Notes: generated by a model not told the origin, from the letters alone. A DNA stretch of 64,000 nt from IDS-8 sp964424805 (GCA_964424805.1 CAYRKH010000005.1:1-64000); one strand, 5' to 3'. Positions 8,370 through 17,973 are shown, counted from the first letter of the stretch. Made by a program: numbers and translations.

Positions 8370-9088
8370 GTGCGCCGGCGCAAACCGACCACGGCAAGCA
8401 GCGCGCTGCCCAGCAGCAGCAGCGTAGACGGCGCCGGTACCGCAACGACCGGGCGTCCCTCCACGATCTGGCCCCACAGGCCCGCCGTGTTGAAACCGCG
8501 CTCCGGCGACGCGAAGGTATCCAGCAGGGTGGCCCCACCGTCGGTCGAAAAGCCGAGCAGCCGGATGAAATAATCGCTGCCGCCCAGCGTAAAGAATGAA
8601 TTGGTGGTTCCGGCCCCGAAGGTGACGAAATCGTCGCAGCAGTTCGGATCCTCGGCGGTGGCATGGTTGGGGGTTTCATCGAGAAACAGGGTGAAAACCT
8701 CCCCGAATGAGCCCGCGACGCCATCGATGCTGACACTGATGGAAAGACCGACGCTTTCCGGCGAGACGGACGTCCCGGTGACCGGGTTGTTGCGGTGCGT
8801 AAAATCGCCGAGGAAGAATAGGCCGCTGTCGACCTCCGTATCGACATCGAAGGGTGTAACGGCATTCTTGAAAACGAAGGCACTCTGGCCCGAGAATTGA
8901 GTGTGCGGAATGCCCCAGGCTACCGCAATCGGGTCGGATCCGTTAAAGAGTCTCAGGTCCGTGACGGAGTCGGGAGTCACATCCACCCATTCGGACGTGA
9001 TGCCCCCGACGGTGATGATCGCGGCGTTCGCGGAAACCGCGATGAACAGCGCAATCGTTGCAACGGCCACTGATGTTGTGTGTCTCAC
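8366..9088 (-). CDS. THxN-type PEP-CTERM sorted exported protein
   Basis: Secreted protein with an N-terminal signal peptide ending near VSANA and a C-terminal sorting tag, VPAPSTLLLLGSALLAVVGLRRR: a PxP motif, a hydrophobic stretch, then arginines. Such tags are processed by exosortase/archaeosortase systems. The GDFTHRNNPV motif places it with THxN-type PEP-CTERM proteins; the exact role is unknown. An ATG lies at 9103, but GGAGAGGG sits just inside that frame and is well placed to serve the GTG at 9088, which I prefer (240 residues). No exosortase gene is in the window. Confidence 0.82.
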   Translation of the reverse strand: MRHTTSVAVATIALFIAVSANAAIITVGGITSEWVDVTPDSVTDLRLFNGSDPIAVAWGIPHTQFSGQSAFVFKNAVTPFDVDTEVDSGLFFLGDFTHRNNPVTGTSVSPESVGLSISVSIDGVAGSFGEVFTLFLDETPNHATAEDPNCCDDFVTFGAGTTNSFFTLGGSDYFIRLLGFSTDGGATLLDTFASPERGFNTAGLWGQIVEGRPVVAVPAPSTLLLLGSALLAVVGLRRRT

Positions 9089-9246
9089 TGCGTCCCTCTC
9101 CATTGTAGTTTTTACATTAAAAAATCCCGGATGCAGCTTTCATGCCACGGTTCACTCGCCCGCCTTAACCGTTCGTCACGTAACGAGATATTGCGCCAAG
9201 TGGCGTCCCGGACAGGGCCCCGCCCGAACGCTGGTGAGGGGATTCG

Positions 9247-9666
9247 TCAAGTATCCCGACACCCGGTCGACGTCTTATGGTCACCGCTGTCGGGCAATCG
9301 CCGGAGAGATTCGCGAACGCGGGCTTCCGCTTGCCGTGCCTGCACTTCGAGCGGGCTGTTCCAGTAGCCGTGGCGCGCGTATGACAGGAGAAAACTGAGC
9401 CACGTGGCGCCCTGGCGATACTGGCCGACGTGCGCCAGTTCGTGTGCGAGGAGCGCGAGACCGTTGACGGTGCCCGGGCGGCACGCTCCCGGCCGCAGGT
9501 AGATGCGGTTGCCGCGCGTGATGGCGGAGAAGCGTGCCGGCAGGTACCAGGGCACGCGGCCGTCGTGCACTCTCGCATCGTCGAGATCCCGCTGCGGGAT
9601 GCACGAGCGCAGCGCTGTCCTCTCCTGTGCCGTGAGCCTCCGGTGCGGCGACTTCCTGAACAGCAT
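9247..9666 (-). CDS. Small DUF4157-like protein with a HELAH zinc-binding motif
   Basis: About 139 residues from the ATG at 9666; a TTG at 9681 is an alternative. LLAHELAHVGQYRQG is a metallopeptidase-type HExxH motif in the context typical of DUF4157 (eCIS core) domains, followed by YARHGYWNSPLEVQARQAE, where the glutamate could be the third zinc ligand. There is no signal peptide or membrane segment. The gene starts about 47 nt after lpdA on the same strand and could share its transcript. Substrate and role are unknown. Confidence 0.65.
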   Translation of the reverse strand: MLFRKSPHRRLTAQERTALRSCIPQRDLDDARVHDGRVPWYLPARFSAITRGNRIYLRPGACRPGTVNGLALLAHELAHVGQYRQGATWLSFLLSYARHGYWNSPLEVQARQAEARVRESLRRLPDSGDHKTSTGCRDT

Positions 9667-9712
9667 GTTGCGGGGATTCAACTATCGGCTCCCCGTGGCG
9701 AGTTCGCCCAGG

Positions 9713-11128
9713 CTATCGCTTCAGCGGCATGTAGAGATCGGTGAGGGTGCCTTCGAAGGCCTCGGCTGCGAACATGATCGTTTCGGAGAGCGTCGGGTGC
9801 GGATGGATCGTCAGCGCGACGTCTGCCGCGTCGGCCCCCATCTCGACCGCGAGCGAGATTTCCGTGATCAGGTCGCCGGCGGAGGGGCCGACGATCCCGC
9901 CGCCGAGCACGCGCCCGCTTTCAGGGTCGAACAGGAGCTTCGTGAAGCCTTCCGGCCTCCCCAGTGACAACGCCCGGCCGCTGGCGGCCCAGGGAATCTG
10001 CTTCTTCGTGTAATCGATGCCGTCGCGCCTGGCGTCGGTCTCGGTCAAGCCCGTCCAGGCGATTTCCGGATCGGTGTAGGCGACGGAAGGGATCACGCGC
10101 GCATCGAAGGCGCTCTTCCCGCCCGCGGCGACCTCCGCCGCGATTTTGCCCTCGTGGCTCGCCTTGTGCGCGAGCATCGGCCCGCCGGCGAGATCGCCGA
10201 TCGCGAAGATGTTCGGCACGTTCGTGCGCTGCTGGCCGTCGACCTCGATAATACCGTTGTCGCCAACCCGCACGCCCGCCTCCTGCGCGTCGAGCTGGTC
10301 GCCGTTGGCGCGCCGCCCCACCGCCACGAGCACGCGGTCGTAGATTTCCTTTTCCGGCGCATTATCGCCCTCGAAGGTCACCTCGATGCCCGGAACGGTC
10401 GCGCGCATGCCGGTGACCTTGGTCGCCAGCATCACGGCTTCGTAACGCGGCTCGATGAATTTGCGAAACGGTCGCACGAGATCCGGATCCGTACCCGGCA
10501 TGAGGTTGTCCGTGAGCTCAACGACGCTGACTTTCGTCCCGAGCGCGTGGTACACGCAGGCCATCTCGAGCCCGATGATGCCCCCGCCGATCACGAGCAG
10601 GCGCTTCGGCAGCGGATCGAGCTCGAGCGCGCCGGTGGAGTCGACGATGCGCGGGTCGTCGGGCGTATTCGGGAGCTTTGCGCTCTCGGAGCCCGCCGCA
10701 ATGATGCAGTTGCCGAACTCGATCGTGTCGCCGTTGTCGACGCGCACGCGATTGGCCGACTCGAACTTCGCCGTGCCCTGCACCACCGTCACCTTGCGCT
10801 GGCGTGCGAGCTGCTGGAGCCCGCCGGTCAGGCGGCCGACCACGCCGTCCTTCCACGCACCGAGTTTTGCCGCGTCGATACGCGGGCTGCCGAAGTGGAT
10901 GCCGTGCTCTGCCATAGCCGCCGCGTCATCGACGACCTTGGCGGCATGCAGCAGCGCCTTCGAGGGAATGCAGCCGACGTTGAGGCACACCCCGCCGAGC
11001 GTCGGCCATCGTTCGACGAGGATTACCTTCTGGCCGAGATCCGCGGCGCGAAACGCCGCTGTGTAACCGCCCGGCCCGGCGCCGATGACGACGATATCTG
11101 CCCGGTGGGTGGGCTCCGCGCCGGCCAT
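9713..11128 (-). CDS. lpdA: Dihydrolipoyl dehydrogenase (E3)
   Basis: FAD-dependent enzyme that reoxidises dihydrolipoyl groups of the pyruvate dehydrogenase complex with NAD. VIGAGPGGYTAA is the FAD-binding Rossmann motif, GGVCLNVGCIPSK holds the redox disulfide, VIGGGIIGLEMA is the NAD motif, and the C-terminal HPHPTLSE contains the catalytic His-Glu pair. It has 471 residues, the usual length. Its ATG shares one base with the aceF stop (TGATG), so it is the third gene of the aceE-aceF-lpdA operon. Confidence 0.97.
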   Translation of the reverse strand: MAGAEPTHRADIVVIGAGPGGYTAAFRAADLGQKVILVERWPTLGGVCLNVGCIPSKALLHAAKVVDDAAAMAEHGIHFGSPRIDAAKLGAWKDGVVGRLTGGLQQLARQRKVTVVQGTAKFESANRVRVDNGDTIEFGNCIIAAGSESAKLPNTPDDPRIVDSTGALELDPLPKRLLVIGGGIIGLEMACVYHALGTKVSVVELTDNLMPGTDPDLVRPFRKFIEPRYEAVMLATKVTGMRATVPGIEVTFEGDNAPEKEIYDRVLVAVGRRANGDQLDAQEAGVRVGDNGIIEVDGQQRTNVPNIFAIGDLAGGPMLAHKASHEGKIAAEVAAGGKSAFDARVIPSVAYTDPEIAWTGLTETDARRDGIDYTKKQIPWAASGRALSLGRPEGFTKLLFDPESGRVLGGGIVGPSAGDLITEISLAVEMGADAADVALTIHPHPTLSETIMFAAEAFEGTLTDLYMPLKR

Positions 11129-12798
11129 CAGGGAACGGCCTCCAGCAGCGCGTCGACGTCACCGAGTTTACCGGCGAGGAAGGTGGTGAACCGCACGGCA
11201 TCCGCGCCGTCGACCACGCGATGATCATAGGAGAGCGAGAGCGGCAGCATGAGCCTTGGCACGAACGCCGAGCCGTCCCACACGGGCTGCATCGTGGAGC
11301 GCGACACCCCGAGGATGGCCACTTCCGGTGCATTGACGATGGGCGTGAACAGCGTACCGCCGATGCTGCCGAGGCTCGTGATCGTGAAGCTCGCACCCTG
11401 CATCTGGTCGAGCTTGAGCTTGCCGTCACGCGCCGCCTGCGAAAGCGTACCGAGCTCCGTGGCGATCTCGAAGACATCTTTCCGGTCGGCGTCCCGGATA
11501 ACCGGCACCACCAGTCCCTGCTCCGTATCGACCGCGAAACCCAGGTGATGGTAATGCTTCATCACGAGCGTCTCTCCGTCATCGCCCAGGGAGGCGTTCA
11601 CTTTCGGGAACTCCTGCAGCGCCGCCACCACGGCCTTCATCACGAAGGCGAGCGGCGTGAGGTTGATGCCGCGCTCCTTCGCCGCGCCTTTCAGCTCCTG
11701 GCGTTTCGCTTCCAGCTCCGTGATATCCGCCAGGTCGTGCTGGGTCACGTGCGGCAGGTTGACCCAGCTTGCCTGCAGCCGCGGTCCCGAGATCTTCTGG
11801 ATGCGCGTGAGCGGCTGCAGGTCGATCTCGCCGAACTTCCGGAAGTCGATGCGTGGTACTTTCGGCAGTGCAGCCGCCCCCCGTTCGCCGGTCAAAAATG
11901 CTTTGACCCAGGCCTTCACGTCTTCCTGGAGCACGCGGTTCTTCGGCCCGCTGCCCTTGACGCGGATGAGGTCCACGCCGAGCTCCCGCGCGAGCTTGCG
12001 CACCGACGGGCTCGCGTGCGCCTGCGCAAACCCGGCTTCGTCGATCGAAGGCAGGCGCCGCCGCTCACCCGGCTCCTGCCGCTCGGGCTCGCGCCGGGGC
12101 GCGGGCTCTTCGGCCGCCTTCGGGGGCTCGGGCTTTTCGGCGGTCTCCTGCCGGGGCGCTGCTTCTTCCGCGGCCGCGCCCGCGGCGGCCACGATGACGG
12201 CGATGCGAGTGCCCTCGGAGACGCGGTCGCCCACGGCGATGTCGACCGACTCGATACGCCCCGCCGCGGTGGACGGCACGTCCATCGCGGCTTTCTCGGT
12301 TTCGAGCGTGATCAGCGGATCGTCGATGGCGACCTCGTCGCCCGCCTTGACGTGTACCTCGATGACTTCGACATCCGTGAAGTCACCGATGTCGGGAACC
12401 TCGAGCGGCTGGCGCGTCGGGCCGCCCTGCGGGCCCTCCCGGCGCTCGACCCGCGGCTCCGCGGCACCGCCGGACTCGGTTTCAGCGGCTTTCGGCGCTT
12501 CGTTACCCGCGTCGTCCACCGGCTCCGCTGCCGGCGAGGCTTCGTCCGTTGCCGGCTTGTCGACCTTCAGGCGGCCGATGACGTCGCCCGTGGATACCTT
12601 GTCACCGACGCCGACCGTGATCGCCTCGATCTCTCCGGCGTCCGTGGTCGGCACGTCCATGGCCGCCTTCTCGGTCTCGAGCGTGATCAGCCCGTCCTCC
12701 GGCTGCACGCGATCGCCGGCTTTCACCAGCACTTCGATTACCTCGACGTCGGAAAAATCGCCGAGGTCCGGAACCTTGATGTCGATGGTGTCTGCCAC
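11128..12798 (-). CDS. aceF: Pyruvate dehydrogenase E2, dihydrolipoyllysine acetyltransferase
   Basis: Core of the pyruvate dehydrogenase complex. Two lipoyl domains are visible, each with the lipoylated lysine in ETEKAAMDVP (about residues 40 and 160), joined by Ala/Pro/Glu-rich linkers. They are followed by an E3-binding domain (ASPSVRKLARELGVDL) and the catalytic domain with SYDHRVVDGADA (HxxxDG active site). It has 556 residues. It starts at a GTG (12798) behind an AAGGACGG ribosome-binding site and 22 nt after aceE. Confidence 0.97.
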   Translation of the reverse strand: MADTIDIKVPDLGDFSDVEVIEVLVKAGDRVQPEDGLITLETEKAAMDVPTTDAGEIEAITVGVGDKVSTGDVIGRLKVDKPATDEASPAAEPVDDAGNEAPKAAETESGGAAEPRVERREGPQGGPTRQPLEVPDIGDFTDVEVIEVHVKAGDEVAIDDPLITLETEKAAMDVPSTAAGRIESVDIAVGDRVSEGTRIAVIVAAAGAAAEEAAPRQETAEKPEPPKAAEEPAPRREPERQEPGERRRLPSIDEAGFAQAHASPSVRKLARELGVDLIRVKGSGPKNRVLQEDVKAWVKAFLTGERGAAALPKVPRIDFRKFGEIDLQPLTRIQKISGPRLQASWVNLPHVTQHDLADITELEAKRQELKGAAKERGINLTPLAFVMKAVVAALQEFPKVNASLGDDGETLVMKHYHHLGFAVDTEQGLVVPVIRDADRKDVFEIATELGTLSQAARDGKLKLDQMQGASFTITSLGSIGGTLFTPIVNAPEVAILGVSRSTMQPVWDGSAFVPRLMLPLSLSYDHRVVDGADAVRFTTFLAGKLGDVDALLEAVP

Positions 12799-12820
12799 GA
12801 TGCGGTACCGTCCTTGAAAC

Positions 12821-15487
12821 TCAGAGCTTGACCGGGGCCGGCTTTTCCGGGTCGATGCTGTACTTCTTCATCGCCTCCGCCACGACCTTCGGCTCGATCG
12901 CGCCGTCGTCCGCCAGCGCGGACAGCGCGTTGACGGCGATGTAGGTGCGGTCGACCTCGAAGTGCCGGCGCAACGCGTCGCGCGCGTCGCTGCGCCCGTA
13001 GCCGTCCGTACCCAGCGCCACGAAGCGGCCCGGCACCCATTTGCGAATCTGGTCGGGGAGGATCTTCATGTAGTCGGTGGCAGCGACGAACGGACCTTTG
13101 CGCCCGGCGAGACACTGCTCGACGTAGCTCGTCTTCGGTTCCGATTCGGGGTGCAGGCGGTTCACGCGATCCGTCGCCAGCGCGTCGCGCCGCAGCTCGT
13201 TGAAGCTGGTCACGGACCAGACGTCCGACGGGACGTCGAAATCTTTCTCGAGCAGCTCGGCCGCTGCGATGACTTCCCGCAGGATGGTCCCTGAGCCCAT
13301 GAGCTGTACCCGCGGGCGCGAAGAGGTTCCTTCCTTCAGCAGGTACATACCCTTGAGGATGCCTTCCTCGACGCCTTCCGGCATGGGCGGCTGCGCGTAG
13401 TTCTCGTTCATCACGGTGATGTAGTAAAAAACGCTTTCCTGCTCGCCGATCATGCGGCGCAGGCCTTCGCGGATGATCACCGCGACCTCGTAGGCGTAGG
13501 CCGGGTCATAGGTGACGCAGTTCGGCACGCAGGAATAGAGCACGTGGCTGTGCCCGTCCTGGTGCTGCAGGCCCTCGCCCGCGAGCGTGGTGCGGCCGGC
13601 GGTGCCGCCGATCAAAAAGCCGCGCGTGCGCATGTCGCCGCCGGCCCAGATGAAGTCGCCGACGCGCTGGTAGCCGAACATCGAGTAATAAATATAGAAC
13701 GGCACCATCTGGATGCCGTGATTGCTGTATGCCGTGCCGGCCGCCAGCCACGAGCAGGTGGACCCGGCTTCGGTGATGCCTTCCTCCAGGATCTGCCCTT
13801 TCTTGTCCTCCTTGTAGAACATGAGCTGCTCCGCGTCCTGCGGCGTATAGAGCTGGCCCATGGAGGAATAGATGCCGACCTGGCGGAACATGCCTTCCAT
13901 GCCGAAGGTGCGCGCCTCGTCCGGCACGATCGGCACGATGTGCGGGCCGAACTCCTTGTCCCGCAGCAGCGCGGTCAGCAGCCGTACGAACGCCATGGTC
14001 GTCGAGACCTCGCGGTCGCCCGTGCCTTCGAGCTGGGGCTTGAACACGTCCTTCGGCGGCAGGGCCAGCGGCTTCGGTTTCGAGCGCCGCTGCGGCAGGT
14101 AACCGCCCAGCGCCTTGCGCCGCTCGTGCAGGTATTCGATTTCCGCGCTGTCGGGCCGCGGCTTGCAGTAAGGGACGTCTTCCTCGATCGCCTTGTCCGA
14201 GATCGGGATGTTGAAGCGGTCGCGGAATTCCTTCAGCGCGTTGACGTCGAGCTTCTTCTGCTGGTGCGCGATGTTCTGGCCTTCCCCCGCGGCACCCATG
14301 CCGAAACCCTTCACGGTCTTCGCCAGGATGATCGTCGGCTGGCCTTTGTGCCGCACGGCGCTGTGGTAGGCCGCGTGCACCTTGATCGGGTCGTGGCCGC
14401 CGCGGTTCAGGTGCCAGATCTCGTCGTCGGACATATCGGCGACCATCGCCTTCGTCTCGGGATATCGGCCGAAGAAGTGCTCGCGCGTGTAGGCGCCGCC
14501 CTTGGACTTGAAGTTCTGGTACTCGCCGTCGACGCATTCCTCCATGACGCGCCGCAGCATGCCGCGATGGTCACGCGCCAGCAGCGGATCCCAGCGCGAG
14601 CCCCAGAGGACCTTGATGACGTTCCAGCCGGCGCCGCCGAACTCCGCTTCGAGTTCCTGGATGATCGAGCCGTTGCCGCGCACCGGCCCGTCGAGGCGCT
14701 GCAGGTTGCAGTTGACCACGTAGATGAGGTTGTCGAGGCCCTCGCGGACCGGGAGCGTGAGCGCGCCCACCGCTTCCGGCTCGTCCATCTCGCCGTCGCC
14801 GAGAAAAGCCCAGACCTTGCGGTCGGACGGCTCGATCAGCTCGCGGTGCTCGAGATAGCGCATGAAGCGTGCCTGGTAGACGGCCATCATCGGACCCAAG
14901 CCCATCGACACGGTCGGGAACTGCCAGAAGTCCGGCATCAGCCACGGGTGCGGATAGGACGACAGGCCACCGCCGCCGACCTCGCGCCGGAAGCGGTCGA
15001 GCTGCGCCTCGTCGAGGCGCCCTTCGAGATACGCCCGGGCATAAATGCCGGGGGACGAATGTCCCTGGATGTAGACCATGTCGCCGCCGTGTTTCTCGCT
15101 CGGCGCGCGCCAGAAATGATTGAAACCCACTTCGTAGAGCGTCGCTGACGAGGCGTAGCTCGAGATGTGCCCGCCAATGCCGGCGCTCTGGCGATTCGCC
15201 TGCACTACCATCGCCATCGCGTTCCAGCGGATGTACGCCTCGAGGCGCCGTTCCAGCGAGCGGTCGCCCGGGTACTCGGGCTGGCGGCCCGCCGAGATCG
15301 TGTTCAGGTAGGCCGTGTTCGGGCTGTAGGGCAGGTAGGCGCCCGAGCGCCGAGCGAAATCGATCATCTGGTTCAGGAGGTAGTGCGCCCGCTCCGGACC
15401 GTTGGTCTGCAGCACGGAGTCGATGGACTCGAGCCATTCGCGGGTTTCCGTCGGGTCGATGTCGTCAAATCGGCTGAATTCGTTCAT
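12821..15487 (-). CDS. aceE: Pyruvate dehydrogenase E1, homodimeric type
   Basis: Thiamin-diphosphate enzyme that decarboxylates pyruvate and acetylates the lipoyl arms of AceF. It has 888 residues, matching the E. coli type. The cofactor motif GDGEMDEPEAVG...NLQRLDGPVRGNG is present, as are GGHISSYAS and HNHF-type active-site regions near the N terminus. The ATG at 15487 has a weak GGATGG upstream. It is the first gene of the aceEF-lpdA operon and is divergent from the aminopeptidase gene across a 293-bp gap. Confidence 0.97.
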   Translation of the reverse strand: MNEFSRFDDIDPTETREWLESIDSVLQTNGPERAHYLLNQMIDFARRSGAYLPYSPNTAYLNTISAGRQPEYPGDRSLERRLEAYIRWNAMAMVVQANRQSAGIGGHISSYASSATLYEVGFNHFWRAPSEKHGGDMVYIQGHSSPGIYARAYLEGRLDEAQLDRFRREVGGGGLSSYPHPWLMPDFWQFPTVSMGLGPMMAVYQARFMRYLEHRELIEPSDRKVWAFLGDGEMDEPEAVGALTLPVREGLDNLIYVVNCNLQRLDGPVRGNGSIIQELEAEFGGAGWNVIKVLWGSRWDPLLARDHRGMLRRVMEECVDGEYQNFKSKGGAYTREHFFGRYPETKAMVADMSDDEIWHLNRGGHDPIKVHAAYHSAVRHKGQPTIILAKTVKGFGMGAAGEGQNIAHQQKKLDVNALKEFRDRFNIPISDKAIEEDVPYCKPRPDSAEIEYLHERRKALGGYLPQRRSKPKPLALPPKDVFKPQLEGTGDREVSTTMAFVRLLTALLRDKEFGPHIVPIVPDEARTFGMEGMFRQVGIYSSMGQLYTPQDAEQLMFYKEDKKGQILEEGITEAGSTCSWLAAGTAYSNHGIQMVPFYIYYSMFGYQRVGDFIWAGGDMRTRGFLIGGTAGRTTLAGEGLQHQDGHSHVLYSCVPNCVTYDPAYAYEVAVIIREGLRRMIGEQESVFYYITVMNENYAQPPMPEGVEEGILKGMYLLKEGTSSRPRVQLMGSGTILREVIAAAELLEKDFDVPSDVWSVTSFNELRRDALATDRVNRLHPESEPKTSYVEQCLAGRKGPFVAATDYMKILPDQIRKWVPGRFVALGTDGYGRSDARDALRRHFEVDRTYIAVNALSALADDGAIEPKVVAEAMKKYSIDPEKPAPVKL

Positions 15488-15736
15488 TAAACCATCCAGA
15501 TTGCCACTTACCTGACCGCCCCGGCCGATCGCAGCGTGCTACGCTTCGGCCTCGCTCCGAGCGACGCCGCGCACCCGCCGAATCGGGAAGCGCAAATCAA
15601 CCGGGCTTTTGTCGCCGCGAATCCGGGCGGGACAAGCGCCGAACGAGCCCGGCGAAGCGCGCTCTTGTTTCGGCGACCTGCCGGCATTCGGCTTGGCGAC
15701 ATCATGTTCGAGTTGCGTATTATGGACCAAGCGGAA

Positions 15737-15779
15737 GCCAAAGGTTAGTCTCACCAGTGGCCAAGGGTTAAGTCTCAAC
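15737..15779. promoter_or_regulatory. Imperfect direct repeats in the aceE/aminopeptidase intergenic region
   Basis: GCCAAAGGTTAGTCTCA and GCCAAGGGTTAAGTCTCAA lie head to tail, about 23 bp apart (two helical turns), ending just before the ATG at 15781. Spacing and position suggest a dimer-binding operator or a duplicated leader. The rest of the 15488-15780 gap holds no gene that I can support. Confidence 0.4.
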
Positions 15780-15780
15780 G

Positions 15781-17289
15781 ATGGGAAGCCTGCTGTCAGA
15801 GAAGTACACGGAGGGGGTCAAACGCGTCTCACAGGCGATCGGGAAGCCGACGAGCGGCACCCTCGCCTCCCTCGATCACGTCCTGATTTGCCTGCCGGAG
15901 AAGCCGCCCGCCGCCGTCTGGCGGGACATTCCACAGGGCGCGAAGGCGCGCGCGCTGATGAAGCGGCGCGCGGAAGGCCGCGTCCCTGCCGTCACCACGC
16001 GCGCCACCAATGAGCGGCAGACGGCCGTGTCGATCGGTACGCTCGCCGCCGATGCGGAGACTTTCGAACAGCTCACCTTCGCGCGCAAGCTGGTCGCTGC
16101 CGCACTCACCGAGAAAGCAGGCGCCATCGGGCTCTGGGTGCTCGGCTTCGACGCGCGCGAAACCGAAGTCATCGCCAGGCATCTCATCGCCGCGGCGCTG
16201 GCCGCCGGCTTTCCGCTGGCGGAATTCAAATCGAAGCCGCGGCCGCCGCGGATCAGGAGCATCCGGCTGCTGGGGCTCGACCGCAAGCTCGACCTCGAGC
16301 GGATCACTGCCGAGGCTCGCGGCAACAACCTCGCGCGCTGGCTGACCGCGCTGCCGGCGAACAAGCTCGACGCCCGCGCCTATATCGATCTGCTGAAAGA
16401 GCTTGCGGTCGAGCACGGCTGGCAGTTCCGCAAATACGGCGTAGCTGATCTCGAGAAACTGGGCGCCGGCGCCTTCCTGGCGGTCGCGCAGGGCACCGCG
16501 GCCGACAGCGCCGCGATCGTGCGGCTGCGCTACCGGCCGGCGGCAAAGTCCGCCGCGCCCGACCTGGCGCTCGTCGGCAAGGGCATTATTTTCGACACGG
16601 GCGGAACCAACCTGAAACCGTTCCCCGCGATGCTCGACATGCACATCGACATGGGCGGCAGCGCGGTGGCGGTGGGAACGCTGCTCGCGATCTCGGCCCT
16701 GAAGCTGCCGCGGGCCGTCGACTGCTGGCTCGCCATTACCGAGAACCGCACCGGTCCGACGGCCTACAAGCCGCAGGACGTGGTGAGGGCGCTGAACGGC
16801 AAGACGATCCAGGTGATCCACACGGACGCGGAAGGCCGCCTGGCGCTCGCGGACACGCTCACGCTCGCCGGCCGTGAAGCGCCAAAACTCATGATCGACT
16901 ACGCGACGCTGACGGGCGCCTGCATCACCGCCCTGACGCGCCGCTATTCCGGCGTGTTCACCAACCGGCCCGACTTCCATCCGGTGCTGAAAAGGGCGGG
17001 ACGCGACAGCGGCGAGCGCGTGTGGCCGCTGCCCTCGGGCAAGGAGTTCCTGGCCGAGCTCGAGAGCGACACCGCGGACATCAGCCAGTGCACGCCCGAT
17101 GCCGGTGGCGATCACATCCTCGCCGCGTCGTTCCTGAACGAGTTCGTGGCCGACGGCATTCCCTGGATCCACGTGGACCTTTCCGCGGCGAAACGCAAGG
17201 GCGGCCTCGGCCACATCCCGACCGAGATCACGGGCTTCGGCGTGCGTTTCACCATGCACCTGCTCCTCGACTCCGAACTGGCCCCGTGA
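15781..17289 (+). CDS. M17 family leucyl aminopeptidase
   Basis: Cytosolic zinc/manganese aminopeptidase. The catalytic half holds VGKGIIFDTGGTNLKP, HIDMGGSA and HTDAEGRLALAD; the metal-binding Lys, Asp and Glu residues of the family and the DAEGR arginine are all present. The family signature NTDAEGRL reads HTDAEGRL here. It has 502 residues with a divergent N-terminal domain, as usual for PepA/PepB. The ATG at 15781 lacks a close ribosome-binding site. It overlaps rnt by 4 nt at its end. I do not assign pepA or pepB. Confidence 0.9.
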   Translation: MGSLLSEKYTEGVKRVSQAIGKPTSGTLASLDHVLICLPEKPPAAVWRDIPQGAKARALMKRRAEGRVPAVTTRATNERQTAVSIGTLAADAETFEQLTFARKLVAAALTEKAGAIGLWVLGFDARETEVIARHLIAAALAAGFPLAEFKSKPRPPRIRSIRLLGLDRKLDLERITAEARGNNLARWLTALPANKLDARAYIDLLKELAVEHGWQFRKYGVADLEKLGAGAFLAVAQGTAADSAAIVRLRYRPAAKSAAPDLALVGKGIIFDTGGTNLKPFPAMLDMHIDMGGSAVAVGTLLAISALKLPRAVDCWLAITENRTGPTAYKPQDVVRALNGKTIQVIHTDAEGRLALADTLTLAGREAPKLMIDYATLTGACITALTRRYSGVFTNRPDFHPVLKRAGRDSGERVWPLPSGKEFLAELESDTADISQCTPDAGGDHILAASFLNEFVADGIPWIHVDLSAAKRKGGLGHIPTEITGFGVRFTMHLLLDSELAP

Positions 17290-17951
17290 CCGACCGACGC
17301 CTGCTCTGCAACCGCTTTCGCGGATTCCTTCCGGTCGCTGTCGACGTCGAAAGCGGAGGTTTCAACCCGAAAACCGACGCGCTCCTGGAAATCGCAGCGG
17401 TCCTGATCGAACCGCAGCCGGACGGCAACCTCGCGCGCGGTGAGACGACCCGCTACCACGTCAAGCCGTTCGAAGGCGCAAACATGGATCCGGCATCACT
17501 CGCGGTCACCGGCATCGATCCCTACCACCCGCTGCGTCCCGCCATCGACGAACGCGACGCGCTGCAGCGCGTGTTCCGTGAAGTCCGGCGCGCGATACGG
17601 GAGCACGGCTGCACGCGCGCGATCCTCGTCGGGCACAACGCGTCTTTCGATCTCGCGTTTTTGAACGAAGCCATTGCGCGCACGGCGATCAAGCGCAACC
17701 CGTTCCACCCGTTCAGCAGCTTCGATACCGCGACGCTCTGCGGCGTCGCTTACGGGCAGACCGTGCTGTCACGCGCCGTGCAGGCAGCGGGGTTGACGTG
17801 GGACGAAAGCTCGGCGCACTCGGCGGCCTACGATGCCGAGATCGCGGCCGATCTCTTCTGCGACGTGGTAAACCGCTTCCGGCCGATATTCGAAGCGGTA
17901 CCGCCGCAGGACACGGCGGCACCCTCTCCCGAGGCCGCGATCGAACGATAG
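17286..17951 (+). CDS. rnt: Ribonuclease T
   Basis: 3'-to-5' exoribonuclease that trims tRNA and other stable RNA ends. The DEDDh exonuclease residues are visible: VDVESGGFN (Asp and Glu), GHNASFDLAFL (Asp) and HSAAYDAEI (His and Asp). It has 221 residues, close to E. coli RNase T (215). The GTG at 17286 overlaps the aminopeptidase stop (GTGA). Its end converges on grxD 22 nt away, with a GC hairpin (17951-17965) but no U-tract between them. Confidence 0.93.
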   Translation: MTDRRLLCNRFRGFLPVAVDVESGGFNPKTDALLEIAAVLIEPQPDGNLARGETTRYHVKPFEGANMDPASLAVTGIDPYHPLRPAIDERDALQRVFREVRRAIREHGCTRAILVGHNASFDLAFLNEAIARTAIKRNPFHPFSSFDTATLCGVAYGQTVLSRAVQAAGLTWDESSAHSAAYDAEIAADLFCDVVNRFRPIFEAVPPQDTAAPSPEAAIER

Positions 17952-17973
17952 GCCGCCAGGCGGCCGGCGGCGG

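Noticed and set aside
15536..15748. A 70-codon frame between aceE and the aminopeptidase gene
   Set aside because: There is no ribosome-binding site or homology, and its region contains repeat and promoter-like DNA.
17951..17965. GC hairpin between rnt and grxD as a terminator
   Set aside because: The stem is short and no T-run follows on either strand.
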